Below the pieces are notes generated by a model. That model was not told the DNA's origin. It did no database searches and was given only the letters and a program-made list of their open reading frames with translations. A stretch of DNA of 64,000 nucleotides, taken from contig NZ_JACHHN010000006.1 in assembly GCF_014202765.1 (NCBI RefSeq), positions 248,001 through 312,000 of the forward strand, in the 5' to 3' direction. Of this stretch, positions 29,316-38,215 are shown piece by piece (the stretch's first letter is position 1; each line of letters opens with the position of its first letter). Position numbers and translations under genes: made by a program. The DNA comes from Silvimonas terrae (GTDB taxonomy: Bacteria > Pseudomonadota > Gammaproteobacteria > Burkholderiales > Chitinibacteraceae).

Positions 29316-30775
29316 CTTTGCAAATCTTGATTGACGATACCGTACGGGTACCAGATGACGTATTTGCGCTTACAGGTGTAAGTCGCTTTGGCGATATCCT
29401 GTACCGTCGCCGTTCGCTTGCACAGCATCTGAAAGACGCTGCGGCAGCGGCCGACCTGCCTGAGCCGCAGTTGCTTTCGGGCGTCCAGTCCATGTTGGAC
29501 CTGCAACAAAAGCTGTCGCATCCGGTTCCGGCTGGTCGCTATCTGATTATTCCGACCAATATCGTCGCGCAGACCAGCAAAAGTGCGTTTGCCATCTTTC
29601 TCAGGCAGCTGCGCTATTTACCGTCAAACTTACTGATTTCAGTGACCTCGGGGGCGGAGTGGTCCGGCCTTGTGCTTGGCGATGCTCGAATTGTCTCTGA
29701 GTATCTTGCGACCCTGTCCGCCACGGGAACACCAGCGGAGTTTGCCCGCAACTGGCAAGGCGAAATTCCGGAGCTGAAAAATGAGCTGAACCTTGTCGAT
29801 TTACGTGACCAAGCCAGTTTCCTGGTCTTTCTGACCAGCAATTTTGACGTTCGCCACTTCAATGCCATTGAGAACCAGAACTTCACGATTGTGAAGCGCT
29901 CGACCGACAAAAAGAAGCTCAAGCGGGAATACGATTTCTACAGTTGGCTGCCGGCTGAAGTACAGACATTCTTTGTTCAGCCGTTTGATTTTCAGGAAAG
30001 CGCGGATAGTGCCAGCTATCGCATGGAGCGGTTTTTCCTGCCGGATATGGCCATCCAGTGGGTGCACGGCGCATTTTCCGAGGCGGAATTTGAACGACTG
30101 CTGGACCGGCTTTTCCACTATATCAATATCCGTCCGAGAAAACCGGTCGCCCGCGATGCTGCTCTGGCAGAAATGGACCGTCTTTATGCAGACAAATTGT
30201 CCGCACGTATAGAGCAACTGGAGGCCCTGCCGGAGTACGCGGATCTCCTGCCTTTTGTGAACAGGGCCGTTGGTGATCTGGGGGCCGTAGTCAAACGCTA
30301 CCAACGTATTTATCAGAAGCACCGTGCAAAGTTCCCGGCAAACTACCTGGCAATCGGGCATGGGGACTTGTGTTTCTCGAACATGCTGTACAGCAAAGCG
30401 ACCCAGATACTGCGCTTTATCGATCCCCGGGGCGCGTCCACGCCGGACGAGATGTATTTTGACCCTTACTACGATGTTGCCAAACTCTCTCATTCCATCC
30501 TGGGTGGGTATGACTTCATCAACAGCGGCCGATTTGATATTCAACTCGATGCGGATCTGAAGATGGAGCTGCAGACCGATGAAGGCGATCGCAAATGGGC
30601 CCGCAAGATATTCGAGCGCAAACTGCGTGATCACGGATTTGATCCGCTGCTGGTCCGCATATGCGAAGCGTCTTTATTTATCAGTATGCTGCCGCTGCAT
30701 ATTGATATCCCCAAGAAAGTGCTTGGGCTTTTGATTAATGCGGACATGATTTTGAACGAAATAGAAGCTCTGTGA
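29312..30775 (+). CDS. Protein with C-terminal APH/choline-kinase-like domain
   Basis: A 487-residue cytoplasmic protein. The C-terminal part carries the kinase catalytic loop AIGHGDLCFSNML (residues about 348-359, HGDxxxxN) and the metal motif FIDPRG about 12 residues on, as in aminoglycoside/choline kinase-like enzymes. The N-terminal 200 residues are not recognised. It overlaps the flippase-like gene by 4 bp and precedes an HAD phosphatase and a nucleotidyltransferase. Together they look like a kinase-phosphatase-nucleotidyltransferase set for activating a small substituent. The substrate is unknown. Confidence 0.7.
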   Translation: MTLQILIDDTVRVPDDVFALTGVSRFGDILYRRRSLAQHLKDAAAAADLPEPQLLSGVQSMLDLQQKLSHPVPAGRYLIIPTNIVAQTSKSAFAIFLRQLRYLPSNLLISVTSGAEWSGLVLGDARIVSEYLATLSATGTPAEFARNWQGEIPELKNELNLVDLRDQASFLVFLTSNFDVRHFNAIENQNFTIVKRSTDKKKLKREYDFYSWLPAEVQTFFVQPFDFQESADSASYRMERFFLPDMAIQWVHGAFSEAEFERLLDRLFHYINIRPRKPVARDAALAEMDRLYADKLSARIEQLEALPEYADLLPFVNRAVGDLGAVVKRYQRIYQKHRAKFPANYLAIGHGDLCFSNMLYSKATQILRFIDPRGASTPDEMYFDPYYDVAKLSHSILGGYDFINSGRFDIQLDADLKMELQTDEGDRKWARKIFERKLRDHGFDPLLVRICEASLFISMLPLHIDIPKKVLGLLINADMILNEIEAL

Positions 30776-30782
30776 GGCCATC

Positions 30783-31181
30783 ATGATTAATCAAAAGCGA
30801 AATCTTGTGCTGGATGTGGATGGCACCCTGGTCCCGTCTAAAAAAAGTGGCGAATCCTATGCTGATCTTGTGCCGTTCCCGGACATGATCGAGAAAGTTC
30901 GCGAGTATCGCGAAGCAGGCTTTTATATCATCCTGTACTCGGCCCGGAACATGCGGACCTATGATGGCAATGTTGGCTTGATTAATGCCAATACAGCCAA
31001 GACGCTGATGCAGTGGCTGGATAAGCACCAGATTCCCTACGATGAGATTCATCTTGGCAAACCATGGCCGGGAGAGGGTGGCTTTTATGTTGATGACAAG
31101 GCGATCCGTCCCAACGAATTTCTGTCGCTGACCTACGACGAAATCATGGAACTGGTTTGTGCAGAGGAAAGTGGCGCATGA
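30783..31181 (+). CDS. HAD-superfamily phosphatase, capsule biosynthesis type
   Basis: A 132-residue minimal HAD hydrolase. The nucleophile motif LVLDVDGTLVPS (Asp11, Asp13), ILYSARNMRTYDGN for motif II and FYVDDKAIRP for motif IV are clear. Small HAD proteins of this type occur in capsule loci (for example in Campylobacter). It lies 7 bp after the kinase-like gene and overlaps the nucleotidyltransferase by 4 bp (ATGA). The substrate is unknown but probably a sugar or polyol phosphate. Confidence 0.82.
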   Translation: MINQKRNLVLDVDGTLVPSKKSGESYADLVPFPDMIEKVREYREAGFYIILYSARNMRTYDGNVGLINANTAKTLMQWLDKHQIPYDEIHLGKPWPGEGGFYVDDKAIRPNEFLSLTYDEIMELVCAEESGA

Positions 31182-31912
31182 GAACCCCTGAAGTTGTGAT
31201 CACCATGGCTGGATTCGGTAGTCGGTTCCGCAATGCGGGGTACGATTTGCCGAAATACGAGATTGTGGTCAAGGGCAAAACGTTGTTTGCCTGGTCCATG
31301 GAAAGTCTCGCCCATTTCACGCGGTTGGGGGCGCCCTTCATCTTCGTCGTGCGCGCGGCGGATGACGCTGCCGGGTTTATCGAGAAAGAATGTCAGGCGC
31401 TTGGGATACAGCGTTTTTCGATCATTGAGCTTGACCAGCCCACGGACGGCCAGGCCACCAGCGCCTTGCTGGCCGGTACGAAAATCAGCGACCCGGACGC
31501 GCCCATGCTGATCTACAACATCGACACCTACGTCAACCCGGACGCGCTTCCGGCAGAGGCTGTTCACGGTGATGGCTGGCTGCCCTGTTTCCCTGGTGAA
31601 GGGAGTGCCTGGAGCTTCGCTGAACTGGACGACCAGGGGCGTGTGGTACGTCTCGCCGAAAAAGAACGCATTTCCCCCCATGCAACGGTCGGGCTGTACT
31701 GGTTCTCATCGTTTAATTTGTTCCGGGACACCTACCACGACTTCTTTGCTGAAGCGAGCAGTGTGGCCAAGGGTGAGCGCTATATTGCGCCCATGTACAA
31801 CGCACTGATCCGCCATGGCCATCCCGTGTATATCCATTCATTGCAATTGCAGGATGTCGTGCCATTGGGTACGCCGGCAGATGTAGAAACCTTTATCAAG
31901 GCTAATAGCTGA
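31178..31912 (+). CDS. Nucleotidyltransferase (NTP_transferase family)
   Basis: A 244-residue GT-A-like nucleotidyltransferase. The N-terminus VVITMAGFGSRFRNAGYDLPK matches the G-x-G-S-R-F/L...P-K signature of sugar-phosphate or small-alcohol-phosphate nucleotidyltransferases (in parts), and MLIYNIDTYV is the acidic metal region. The start at ATG 31178 overlaps the HAD stop. It probably makes the NDP-activated form of whatever the kinase and phosphatase process. Donor nucleotide and substrate are not decidable from sequence. Confidence 0.78.
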   Translation: MRTPEVVITMAGFGSRFRNAGYDLPKYEIVVKGKTLFAWSMESLAHFTRLGAPFIFVVRAADDAAGFIEKECQALGIQRFSIIELDQPTDGQATSALLAGTKISDPDAPMLIYNIDTYVNPDALPAEAVHGDGWLPCFPGEGSAWSFAELDDQGRVVRLAEKERISPHATVGLYWFSSFNLFRDTYHDFFAEASSVAKGERYIAPMYNALIRHGHPVYIHSLQLQDVVPLGTPADVETFIKANS

Positions 31913-33663
31913 TGGTTGCTCGTTTCATTGCCTGGCAGGCCAACCGTAAAACCTTGCTGGTATTGTTGCTACTGCTGGCGATCTATCTGGTTGCCGCTTG
32001 CCTGTATTTGCATGTTCCTGGCACGTATATGGATGGTGTGAATCCGGACTATATGGCGGTGACCATGACCCACCCTCGGGGCATGATTCCGCTGTGGGCT
32101 TACCCGGATAACTTGCTGTCGAAAGGCTACCGGTTTCCGTTGTTGACGTCGCTGTACGGCGGTAATCCGTCTGCATACGCCGGTGCCTTGTTCTGGGGCG
32201 TTTTTGGCTACAGTGCAGCCAAGGTTTTTCTATTACATCAACTGTATGGTGCTGTCGTCATCATCCTGATGTTCTTCTTTATGAAGAACATGACGGGTAA
32301 TTTGCTTTTCGCGTTTCTGACGTCGGTTGCCCTTGCGGTAGAGCCCTCATTCTTGTTTGCCTGGCGCACGCAATATTATTTGCAGCTTTTCCCTCTGCTC
32401 GGTTTTATTGCTGGCTTGGGCTTGCTGGCCCGCAACCTCACCACGCAAAACTATCAGGAGCAAGCATGGCGGCGCTCCCTTTTCCTGGCGGCGGTGCTTC
32501 TGGGATTGAGTGCTTGGGGTTACTTCATTTATGCCATTTATGGCTTTGCAATATTCCTGGTCTCCGTCGTTCTGCAAAGCCGTGAGCCAGAACGCCGTCA
32601 GCAGTTTATCCCGTTGTTCGCCAAGGGGTTTGTGATCGGCTGGGGCCCCTATTTGTATGCGCATTTTTCCATGCTGTTGCGCCTGCGTCTCTCCGGCTAT
32701 ATCGATAACTTGCATTCCTTGCAGTCGACCTATGGCGTGATGAATGGTCAGTCCACAGCCATGAAGGAAAAGTTTCTTTATGCCCTGCGCCAGATTCTGG
32801 GCGTGACGGGGGGGGCTAACGTAGAAACCTTGTTCTACGGAAGAGGCCTGAGCGCACCAGTGGCGCTGTATGGCACCGCCATCGTCATTGCCGGTGTCGC
32901 CGGTTTGGTGTTGTCCTGCGTGCTGGCAGGACGCCAGGGGCAAGACAAGCTGCCGCTACGGTCTGATGTAGCCCGGACGGCCGGGCTGTTGTTGCTGGGC
33001 GTACTGGTCATGCACCTGTTGTTTGGCACATATGTGGGCATGCCACTGAACAATCAGCACTACGTAATGCTGTTGTTTGTGACTTATGCCGGCCTTGGGC
33101 TGGGCGCGGCAGCAGTGGGACGGCTCATTTTGCGCAACGGCTGGCGGAAAGCCTGGGCCGCGCTGGTCTCGGTGTGTTTTATCGGGCTGATTGCCGTGCA
33201 TGGCTTTCGCGATACCGGGATTTTTCGCTTACTTGAGACCACGGGCGGGCAGGGTTATTACTCCGACGCGATCAACAAACTGGCTTACGATGCTGCGGCT
33301 GTGCCGCCAGATACTATGTATTTGTTCCCGCAATGGGGTTACTGGATGGGCTTTGCCACCAGCAACGGGGGCAAGCACGCGATACAGCAGGCACCCGATA
33401 TTGAGGGATTGATCGGCAAGATAAACAGCTACGCCGCCCATAACGACGACCCGCTGCCTGTTAACTTCATGCTGCTGCTGACAGGGGCCAATACCCAAGC
33501 AGTTGCAACCGACTTTGCCACGAGAACGGGTATGCAGTTGAAAGGCCTGGTTCAGTATAACGAGCGCAACGGAGCGCCCGCATTCACCATGTACAAATTG
33601 ACTCGGATTGTTCCAGCCGCAGCATTGCAACAGCCGGCTGGGCAAGTGGCAGGTAGCAAATAA
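31912..33663 (+). CDS. Polytopic membrane protein, GT-C glycosyltransferase-like
   Basis: A 583-residue protein with many hydrophobic helices and a C-terminal soluble part of about 110 residues, the layout of GT-C enzymes that use polyprenyl-phosphate sugars at the periplasmic face. An early loop with the acidic motif YMDGVNPDYMAV follows the first helix, where GT-C enzymes hold catalytic acids. It would pair with GtrA and the GT2 at 27.1-28.3 kb. It contains a G8 run at 32808-32815. It overlaps the genes on each side by one base. Confidence 0.65.
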   Translation: MVARFIAWQANRKTLLVLLLLLAIYLVAACLYLHVPGTYMDGVNPDYMAVTMTHPRGMIPLWAYPDNLLSKGYRFPLLTSLYGGNPSAYAGALFWGVFGYSAAKVFLLHQLYGAVVIILMFFFMKNMTGNLLFAFLTSVALAVEPSFLFAWRTQYYLQLFPLLGFIAGLGLLARNLTTQNYQEQAWRRSLFLAAVLLGLSAWGYFIYAIYGFAIFLVSVVLQSREPERRQQFIPLFAKGFVIGWGPYLYAHFSMLLRLRLSGYIDNLHSLQSTYGVMNGQSTAMKEKFLYALRQILGVTGGANVETLFYGRGLSAPVALYGTAIVIAGVAGLVLSCVLAGRQGQDKLPLRSDVARTAGLLLLGVLVMHLLFGTYVGMPLNNQHYVMLLFVTYAGLGLGAAAVGRLILRNGWRKAWAALVSVCFIGLIAVHGFRDTGIFRLLETTGGQGYYSDAINKLAYDAAAVPPDTMYLFPQWGYWMGFATSNGGKHAIQQAPDIEGLIGKINSYAAHNDDPLPVNFMLLLTGANTQAVATDFATRTGMQLKGLVQYNERNGAPAFTMYKLTRIVPAAALQQPAGQVAGSK

Positions 33664-34757
33664 TGTCAGGTTCTTTTCTCGATCGAGACCGCAACAATTA
33701 CGACTTGGTCCGGTTGATGGCTGCATCTGCAGTCATTTACGCCCATAGCTATGCAATTGCCCCGCGCCCGGGACAGGTGAATGCAGATTTGATTTTGCGC
33801 TGGACTGGCGTGACGCATTTGGGTGAACTGGCTGTTTCTGTCTTCTTTTTTCTTAGCGGCGTCTTTGTTACCAAAAGCTATTTTGAATCCAGCAGCATAT
33901 CGGACTTTATCCTTAAACGGGTTTTGCGGATTTACCCGGGCTTAATGGTCAGCGTTCTGCTCAATGTATTGCTGATCGTCCCGCTGTTTGGGGGCGTTAG
34001 CTTGATGAATTATCTGGTAGAACCGCAAACCTGGCATTACATGATCAAAAACATGATCTGTTTTACCAATGAACATTTCATTCCGGGTGCATATCAAAAT
34101 CATCCGACGCCTGCGCTGAATGGTTCTTTGTGGTCAATTACGCTGGAATTGCGGCTTTATTTTGTCTGGGCATTGGTTGGTCTGATCGGGTTTCGCAAAT
34201 CGCCGCTGGCTGGAACATGTATCTGTTTGCTCGGGATTATCCTGGGTATGGCCACCCATGACGTATTACCCCTGCTGGGATCTAACCCGGATACCTACGG
34301 AGCCAACGCGTTCCCGACGTTCTCCCTGATTTTCACAATGGGGGCGCTGGTTTACATACACCGGGCTGAAATTCATTCACTCGGGGCTGCGGTGATCATG
34401 AGCGGTCTGTTTTTGTACCTGGGCTGGCATACGGGCTTGCTGCTGTGGTTGCTGTTTGCTTTTGCCATTGCGGTGGCGACCTGGTTCGGTACGACCAAAG
34501 TGGCCAGAAAAATAGGATTGCCAGGTGATTATTCTTTTGGCGTTTATTTGTATGGTTGGCCTTCCCAGCAGATCATTGTTTCTATCTGGCCCGATGCACC
34601 GACATTGGTCAGTGCGGCGCTCGCGCTTGTTGTCGCGGTCAGTTTTGCCATTTTTTCATGGCATTGCGTTGAAAAGCCCGCTATGAACTGGGGCAAACGG
34701 CTGTTGAAAGCACGCCTGACCAGACCCTTGCGGGAAAGCGCAGCATTGGCTAACTGA
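33663..34757 (+). CDS. Acyltransferase family 3 (OafA-like) membrane protein
   Basis: A 364-residue integral membrane O-acyltransferase. The N-terminal motif NNYDLVRLMAASAVIYAHSY has the conserved R and H of the family; FFFLSGVFVTKSYFES and the cytoplasmic RVLRIYPGL follow, and about ten helices are apparent. It is likely to O-acetylate the polysaccharide. It is the last plus-strand gene of the locus, sharing one base with the upstream stop. Confidence 0.88.
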   Translation: MSGSFLDRDRNNYDLVRLMAASAVIYAHSYAIAPRPGQVNADLILRWTGVTHLGELAVSVFFFLSGVFVTKSYFESSSISDFILKRVLRIYPGLMVSVLLNVLLIVPLFGGVSLMNYLVEPQTWHYMIKNMICFTNEHFIPGAYQNHPTPALNGSLWSITLELRLYFVWALVGLIGFRKSPLAGTCICLLGIILGMATHDVLPLLGSNPDTYGANAFPTFSLIFTMGALVYIHRAEIHSLGAAVIMSGLFLYLGWHTGLLLWLLFAFAIAVATWFGTTKVARKIGLPGDYSFGVYLYGWPSQQIIVSIWPDAPTLVSAALALVVAVSFAIFSWHCVEKPAMNWGKRLLKARLTRPLRESAALAN

Positions 34758-34767
34758 CCACGTGCGG

Positions 34768-34789
34768 AGCACCTGCTACAGCAGGTGCT
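34768..34789. other. Hairpin at the convergent junction
   Basis: AGCACCTGC pairs with GCAGGTGCT around a TACA loop, ten bases after the acyltransferase stop. No T run follows, so termination strength is uncertain. It separates the plus-strand locus from the minus-strand cassette. Confidence 0.6.
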
Positions 34790-34877
34790 TCCCACTAGTA
34801 TTGTTTGCGCAGGAATGCTTTTGCGGTCAGGACGGTCTCCTTCCGCGGGTGTTTTTCTCCCGACGAAGGCACCGCGC

Positions 34878-35288
34878 TTAGCCGGTGCTTCTTTTCCGGG
34901 TTAGTTCGGCCTTTGCAATACGATCTGCATTGGCCATGATGGTGAGCGTATGTGACTTCTCTGGCAGCGTGCTTAACGATGCCCCATCGACGATGTACAC
35001 CCCCGGCAAGCGGGCCAGTTGCCCCAACGGGTCCGTTTCCATGTCGGAGGGGTTGGCGCGCATTGGAAAAGTGGCGGCGTAGTGAATGCAGCTTCCCAGT
35101 GCGCCCGGTTTGAAACTGCCCGGAATCATCAGCACGCCAAGCTGGCGGAAGAAACCTGCCAGATTTTGCCGGGCATGTTGCAACAACGCGGGTGTCTGCT
35201 CACCTTCATGTCCCTTGATAAGCAGGGTGCCATTCGTTTTGCGCTGAACTGTTACGCCAGAAACTACCCCGGCTTTCAGGTTATTCAA
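34878..35288 (-). pseudogene. C-terminal remnant of a second GMC oxidoreductase
   Basis: The 136 residues align with the C-terminal quarter of the neighbouring GMC oxidoreductase: LGVLMIPGSFKPG against LGAFMLPMSFTPG, IHYAATFPM against IHYAGSLPM, and the shared LPEKSHTLTIMANADRI. The N-terminal FAD-binding part, about 400 residues, is missing. The frame opens only at a TTG right after a stop. At the DNA level the two copies have clearly diverged, so this is an old paralogue reduced by deletion, not a recent duplication. Confidence 0.85.
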
Positions 35289-35315
35289 TCAGATGGAAGA
35301 GCTGGAATACTTGTT

Positions 35316-36902
35316 CTAGCTAGCGGCTGCGTACCCATCTCTGGCCCCGAGCAGTTTTCCGATCCGGTCAGCATTGGCCATGATAGTCAGGGTATGAGAT
35401 TTTTCAGGTAGTGTCGTCAAGCAGGCACCGTCGGCCACGAAGACCCCTGGGGCGCCAATGAGTTCTCCTGTGACAGTCGTCTCTCCCAATGCGGGGGTAT
35501 TGCGCATCGGCAATGAGCCCGCATAGTGGATATCGCTGCCGGGTCGGCCCGGTGTGAAGCTCATTGGAAGCATGAATGCTCCGAGTGAACGATAGGCCCG
35601 GGACAATTGCCTTTTCGCCTCCAATAGCAACTGCGGTACCCGCTCACTATAGTTGCCTTGTACGTGCAACTGAGAGCCCGTCCAGCGTACTTTGTTTTCC
35701 GAGAGATGCCCGGGTAGGAATAAATTTCCAACGACACATGAACTGAGCAAGGTACGAGCGACATCTACCGCTTGCGGGCGCCTCAAGGGGAGGTGTTTGA
35801 CAAACTCGGACATGGGAAGGCCGCTGGTCGAAAATGTCGAGCCAAACGCTTTGACGTCACTGGCGAGTGTCTGCACAAACGCAAGTTGCCCATAGCCGAA
35901 AGAGGCGCGGCGAGCGCTTCCAAAGAAAGAGGGTAGCCACAGCACAAAGGCTGCAGTAGGGCAGGAAAGAACTCTGCCCTCCGTTTTGAGCCCAAGCATT
36001 TGATACGCAAGTTTTGTTGTGGCTAAAGTACCCGCGGCTAAAACTACACGAGCCGCCGCGTAGCTACGCAGGGCCGCAGTCGTATGTTCTTGCCCCTCCA
36101 CCTGCCAGAGGTTCCCGTCCCGGTACAATCTGTTTACAACCAGGTTCGCATAGTTAAAGCGAGGGTGTTGTCGCAGCTGCTGCAAATCAAATTTCGCGTT
36201 GTACAGTGCACCGCGAGAGCAACCGTAGAGACAGTTGCCAGATTGATTGCAAGCGTGTCGGCTGCCAGCGTCCTGGCTTAACGCTGCAACTGGAAACCGT
36301 CCCAGCGCGAAGCCAAGTTTGCGTAGTTGATGTCCGCGCAGACGATAACGCTGTTCCAGCGAGTTATGCATGGCATCAAGGGCAATGGCCGGGAGCGCGC
36401 TATCGGCTAGCCCGAAATAGCCTGCCAATTCATCTTGCGTGTCCCCGCTAACGCCAATCCGGCGAGTGACTTCGCGGTATGACGCATCAAGATCTGCTGG
36501 ATTAAAAGGATAACTTGCCAACTCGTCTGCTGAGAGTCTGGCTACGCCGCACCCCCAAGCGTTTGAAAGCCCGCCTGGCGCCAGTGAACCGACAGCTACA
36601 AAATTATCAGAGATGATACTGTTTGCTTCGCCAAAGTTGCGAAATACATATTCATGGCCAGGAATTCGCAATTTGGGCGAAATTGCGGCTGAATTTTTCA
36701 GCGCATAAAAATCTGAACCGACCATCCATTGCCACTGCTTCGGATCTTTTACCCGGCCTTCCAGAAAAGGCAGCTCTGGGGTGATCTCTTGCTGTGCTTC
36801 CCCCCCATCCAGCATCAGTACGCGCAATCCTTGTTCCAGCAAGGGAAATGCGGCAGAGACACCAGCCGGCCCACTACCTACGATGATGATATCGAAATCC
36901 AT
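35316..36902 (-). CDS. GMC-type FAD-dependent oxidoreductase
   Basis: A 528-residue flavoprotein. The N-terminal dinucleotide fold DFDIIIVGSGPAGVSAA, a cysteine-containing CNQSGNCLYGCSRGALY segment, and the C-terminal catalytic-histidine block DIHYAGSLPM with LPEKSHTLTIMANADRIGK place it in the GMC group. It may oxidise a sugar hydroxyl of the glycan or its precursor; the substrate is unknown. I chose ATG 36902, two bases after the upstream gene's stop, so translation is probably coupled to that gene and would be affected by its G10 tract. Confidence 0.87.
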   Translation of the reverse strand: MDFDIIIVGSGPAGVSAAFPLLEQGLRVLMLDGGEAQQEITPELPFLEGRVKDPKQWQWMVGSDFYALKNSAAISPKLRIPGHEYVFRNFGEANSIISDNFVAVGSLAPGGLSNAWGCGVARLSADELASYPFNPADLDASYREVTRRIGVSGDTQDELAGYFGLADSALPAIALDAMHNSLEQRYRLRGHQLRKLGFALGRFPVAALSQDAGSRHACNQSGNCLYGCSRGALYNAKFDLQQLRQHPRFNYANLVVNRLYRDGNLWQVEGQEHTTAALRSYAAARVVLAAGTLATTKLAYQMLGLKTEGRVLSCPTAAFVLWLPSFFGSARRASFGYGQLAFVQTLASDVKAFGSTFSTSGLPMSEFVKHLPLRRPQAVDVARTLLSSCVVGNLFLPGHLSENKVRWTGSQLHVQGNYSERVPQLLLEAKRQLSRAYRSLGAFMLPMSFTPGRPGSDIHYAGSLPMRNTPALGETTVTGELIGAPGVFVADGACLTTLPEKSHTLTIMANADRIGKLLGARDGYAAAS

Positions 36903-36904
36903 AA

Positions 36905-38215
36905 TTAGCCGTTTGCCCTGACGAGGAGACGTCGCAGAATCGGTCTGGTGCAAATGCGTAATAGAAAGCTTGCTGATTCACGGCACAGTGCACCTATCAT
37001 CTGTACCCCGTAAGCAATCATGCCATGTTTGTGGCCTAAGCCAATAAATTGTCTGGCTCCTGCCGGTGAGGCCTCTGCCATCACTGTTGCTGCATCCAGA
37101 CGCCAGAAGAATTCGCGTCGTTGAGTTTCGTTTCTCGCCCCCATCAAGCTCGGGTCATCGATAAAGGGGAGCCAAATTGATAAAGCCTCGCCCTGCCAGG
37201 GTAAATCAAGAGGCCTGCCATCTCGTAGTTGCTCAATGGCACGAACATAATGCCTCCCTGCTACAGGGGCACAGTGTTTGCGCATTACATAACCCAGTAT
37301 TGCGGTAGCCTCAATCAATAGGGCACGCCGGTCTTGATGGTGCTTTGCCCCCCCCCCACTTACACCTCCACCTTTGAGCCCCCGCCGCAAAGGTCTTGGG
37401 CGCACCATAACCGATGCAAGATGCGATGCCGACTCCATGAAGGGCAGATCAAACAGGGATAAAAGTCTCCCTATGCCGAGGCGGGTGCTCAGCGAGTTGC
37501 CGAGGCAGCCTGCGGCAAAACGAACCAGTAGTGTCGGTACCGGAATGAATAGAATTCTTCGCTCAGGTGCTTTTACTGCGGCAATTTGGGACAAGAAGTA
37601 TGTGAATGAGACAGGCTTGGCTTGTGCAATCTGGAGAATCTTTGATTGCGGCCTTATCGAGATGAGATTGACTAGCGCTTCACACAAGTCTTCCAGATGG
37701 ATGGGCTGAATCAATGGGGAAGGCAGAAATGCAGGCAGGACAACTGACTTGCGCGCAACGCTGGTCAATTGCCCATACAGGCCCTGCTCTGTTCCACCAT
37801 AGACTTGGCCGGGTCTGACTACATATCCCCCTGCTTCGAGCACAATCGATTCTATGGCTGCTTTGGAGCGGCCATACAGCGTAGGGGCATCTGCTCTTGC
37901 AGTCTGGCTGGAAACGAAGATGAAAAGCGCGCCGGCGTTGGTGGCTGCTGTGATTAATTTCTCGGTAGCCTCGACTTCTTGCTGGGCCATGGCTGGAGAA
38001 CTCAATTGACCGGCGGTGGCCAAATGTACAACAGCGCTAATTCCGGATGGAAGAACGGGGGGCTCTTGTTGCTGCAGGTTATACGGGATCCATTCCTGAG
38101 CCGTAAACGAGTTTTGGGTTCGGGACAGGGATAGGACTTTCATGCCGCGCTTGCGGGCATAATTAGCCAACCCCTTACCGATATATCCGGTTGCACCGGT
38201 TATTGCAATTCTCAT
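36905..38215 (-). CDS. SDR (NAD-dependent epimerase/dehydratase) fused to a C-terminal domain across a G10 tract
   Basis: A 436-residue protein. Residues 1 to about 285 are an extended or atypical SDR: RIAITGATGYIGKGLANYA, AVVHLATAG, FIFVSSQTARADAPTLYGRSK (in parts) with Y-x-x-x-K. Residues about 290-436 form a helical domain of unknown function. The join is a low-complexity stretch GGGVSGGGAKHH whose glycine codons contain ten consecutive G (coding strand) at 37357-37348. With nine or eleven G, translation would stop within about 17 codons, removing the C-terminal domain. A phase-variable switch is therefore plausible. It overlaps the PIG-L gene by one base. Confidence 0.8.
   Translation of the reverse strand: MRIAITGATGYIGKGLANYARKRGMKVLSLSRTQNSFTAQEWIPYNLQQQEPPVLPSGISAVVHLATAGQLSSPAMAQQEVEATEKLITAATNAGALFIFVSSQTARADAPTLYGRSKAAIESIVLEAGGYVVRPGQVYGGTEQGLYGQLTSVARKSVVLPAFLPSPLIQPIHLEDLCEALVNLISIRPQSKILQIAQAKPVSFTYFLSQIAAVKAPERRILFIPVPTLLVRFAAGCLGNSLSTRLGIGRLLSLFDLPFMESASHLASVMVRPRPLRRGLKGGGVSGGGAKHHQDRRALLIEATAILGYVMRKHCAPVAGRHYVRAIEQLRDGRPLDLPWQGEALSIWLPFIDDPSLMGARNETQRREFFWRLDAATVMAEASPAGARQFIGLGHKHGMIAYGVQMIGALCRESASFLLRICTRPILRRLLVRANG
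37348..37357 (-). repeat. Homopolymeric G10 tract (C10 on the plus strand)
   Basis: Ten consecutive C on the plus strand, codons 287-290 of the SDR fusion gene. Tracts of this length are prone to slipped-strand mispairing. The present length keeps the frame open. Confidence 0.95.
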
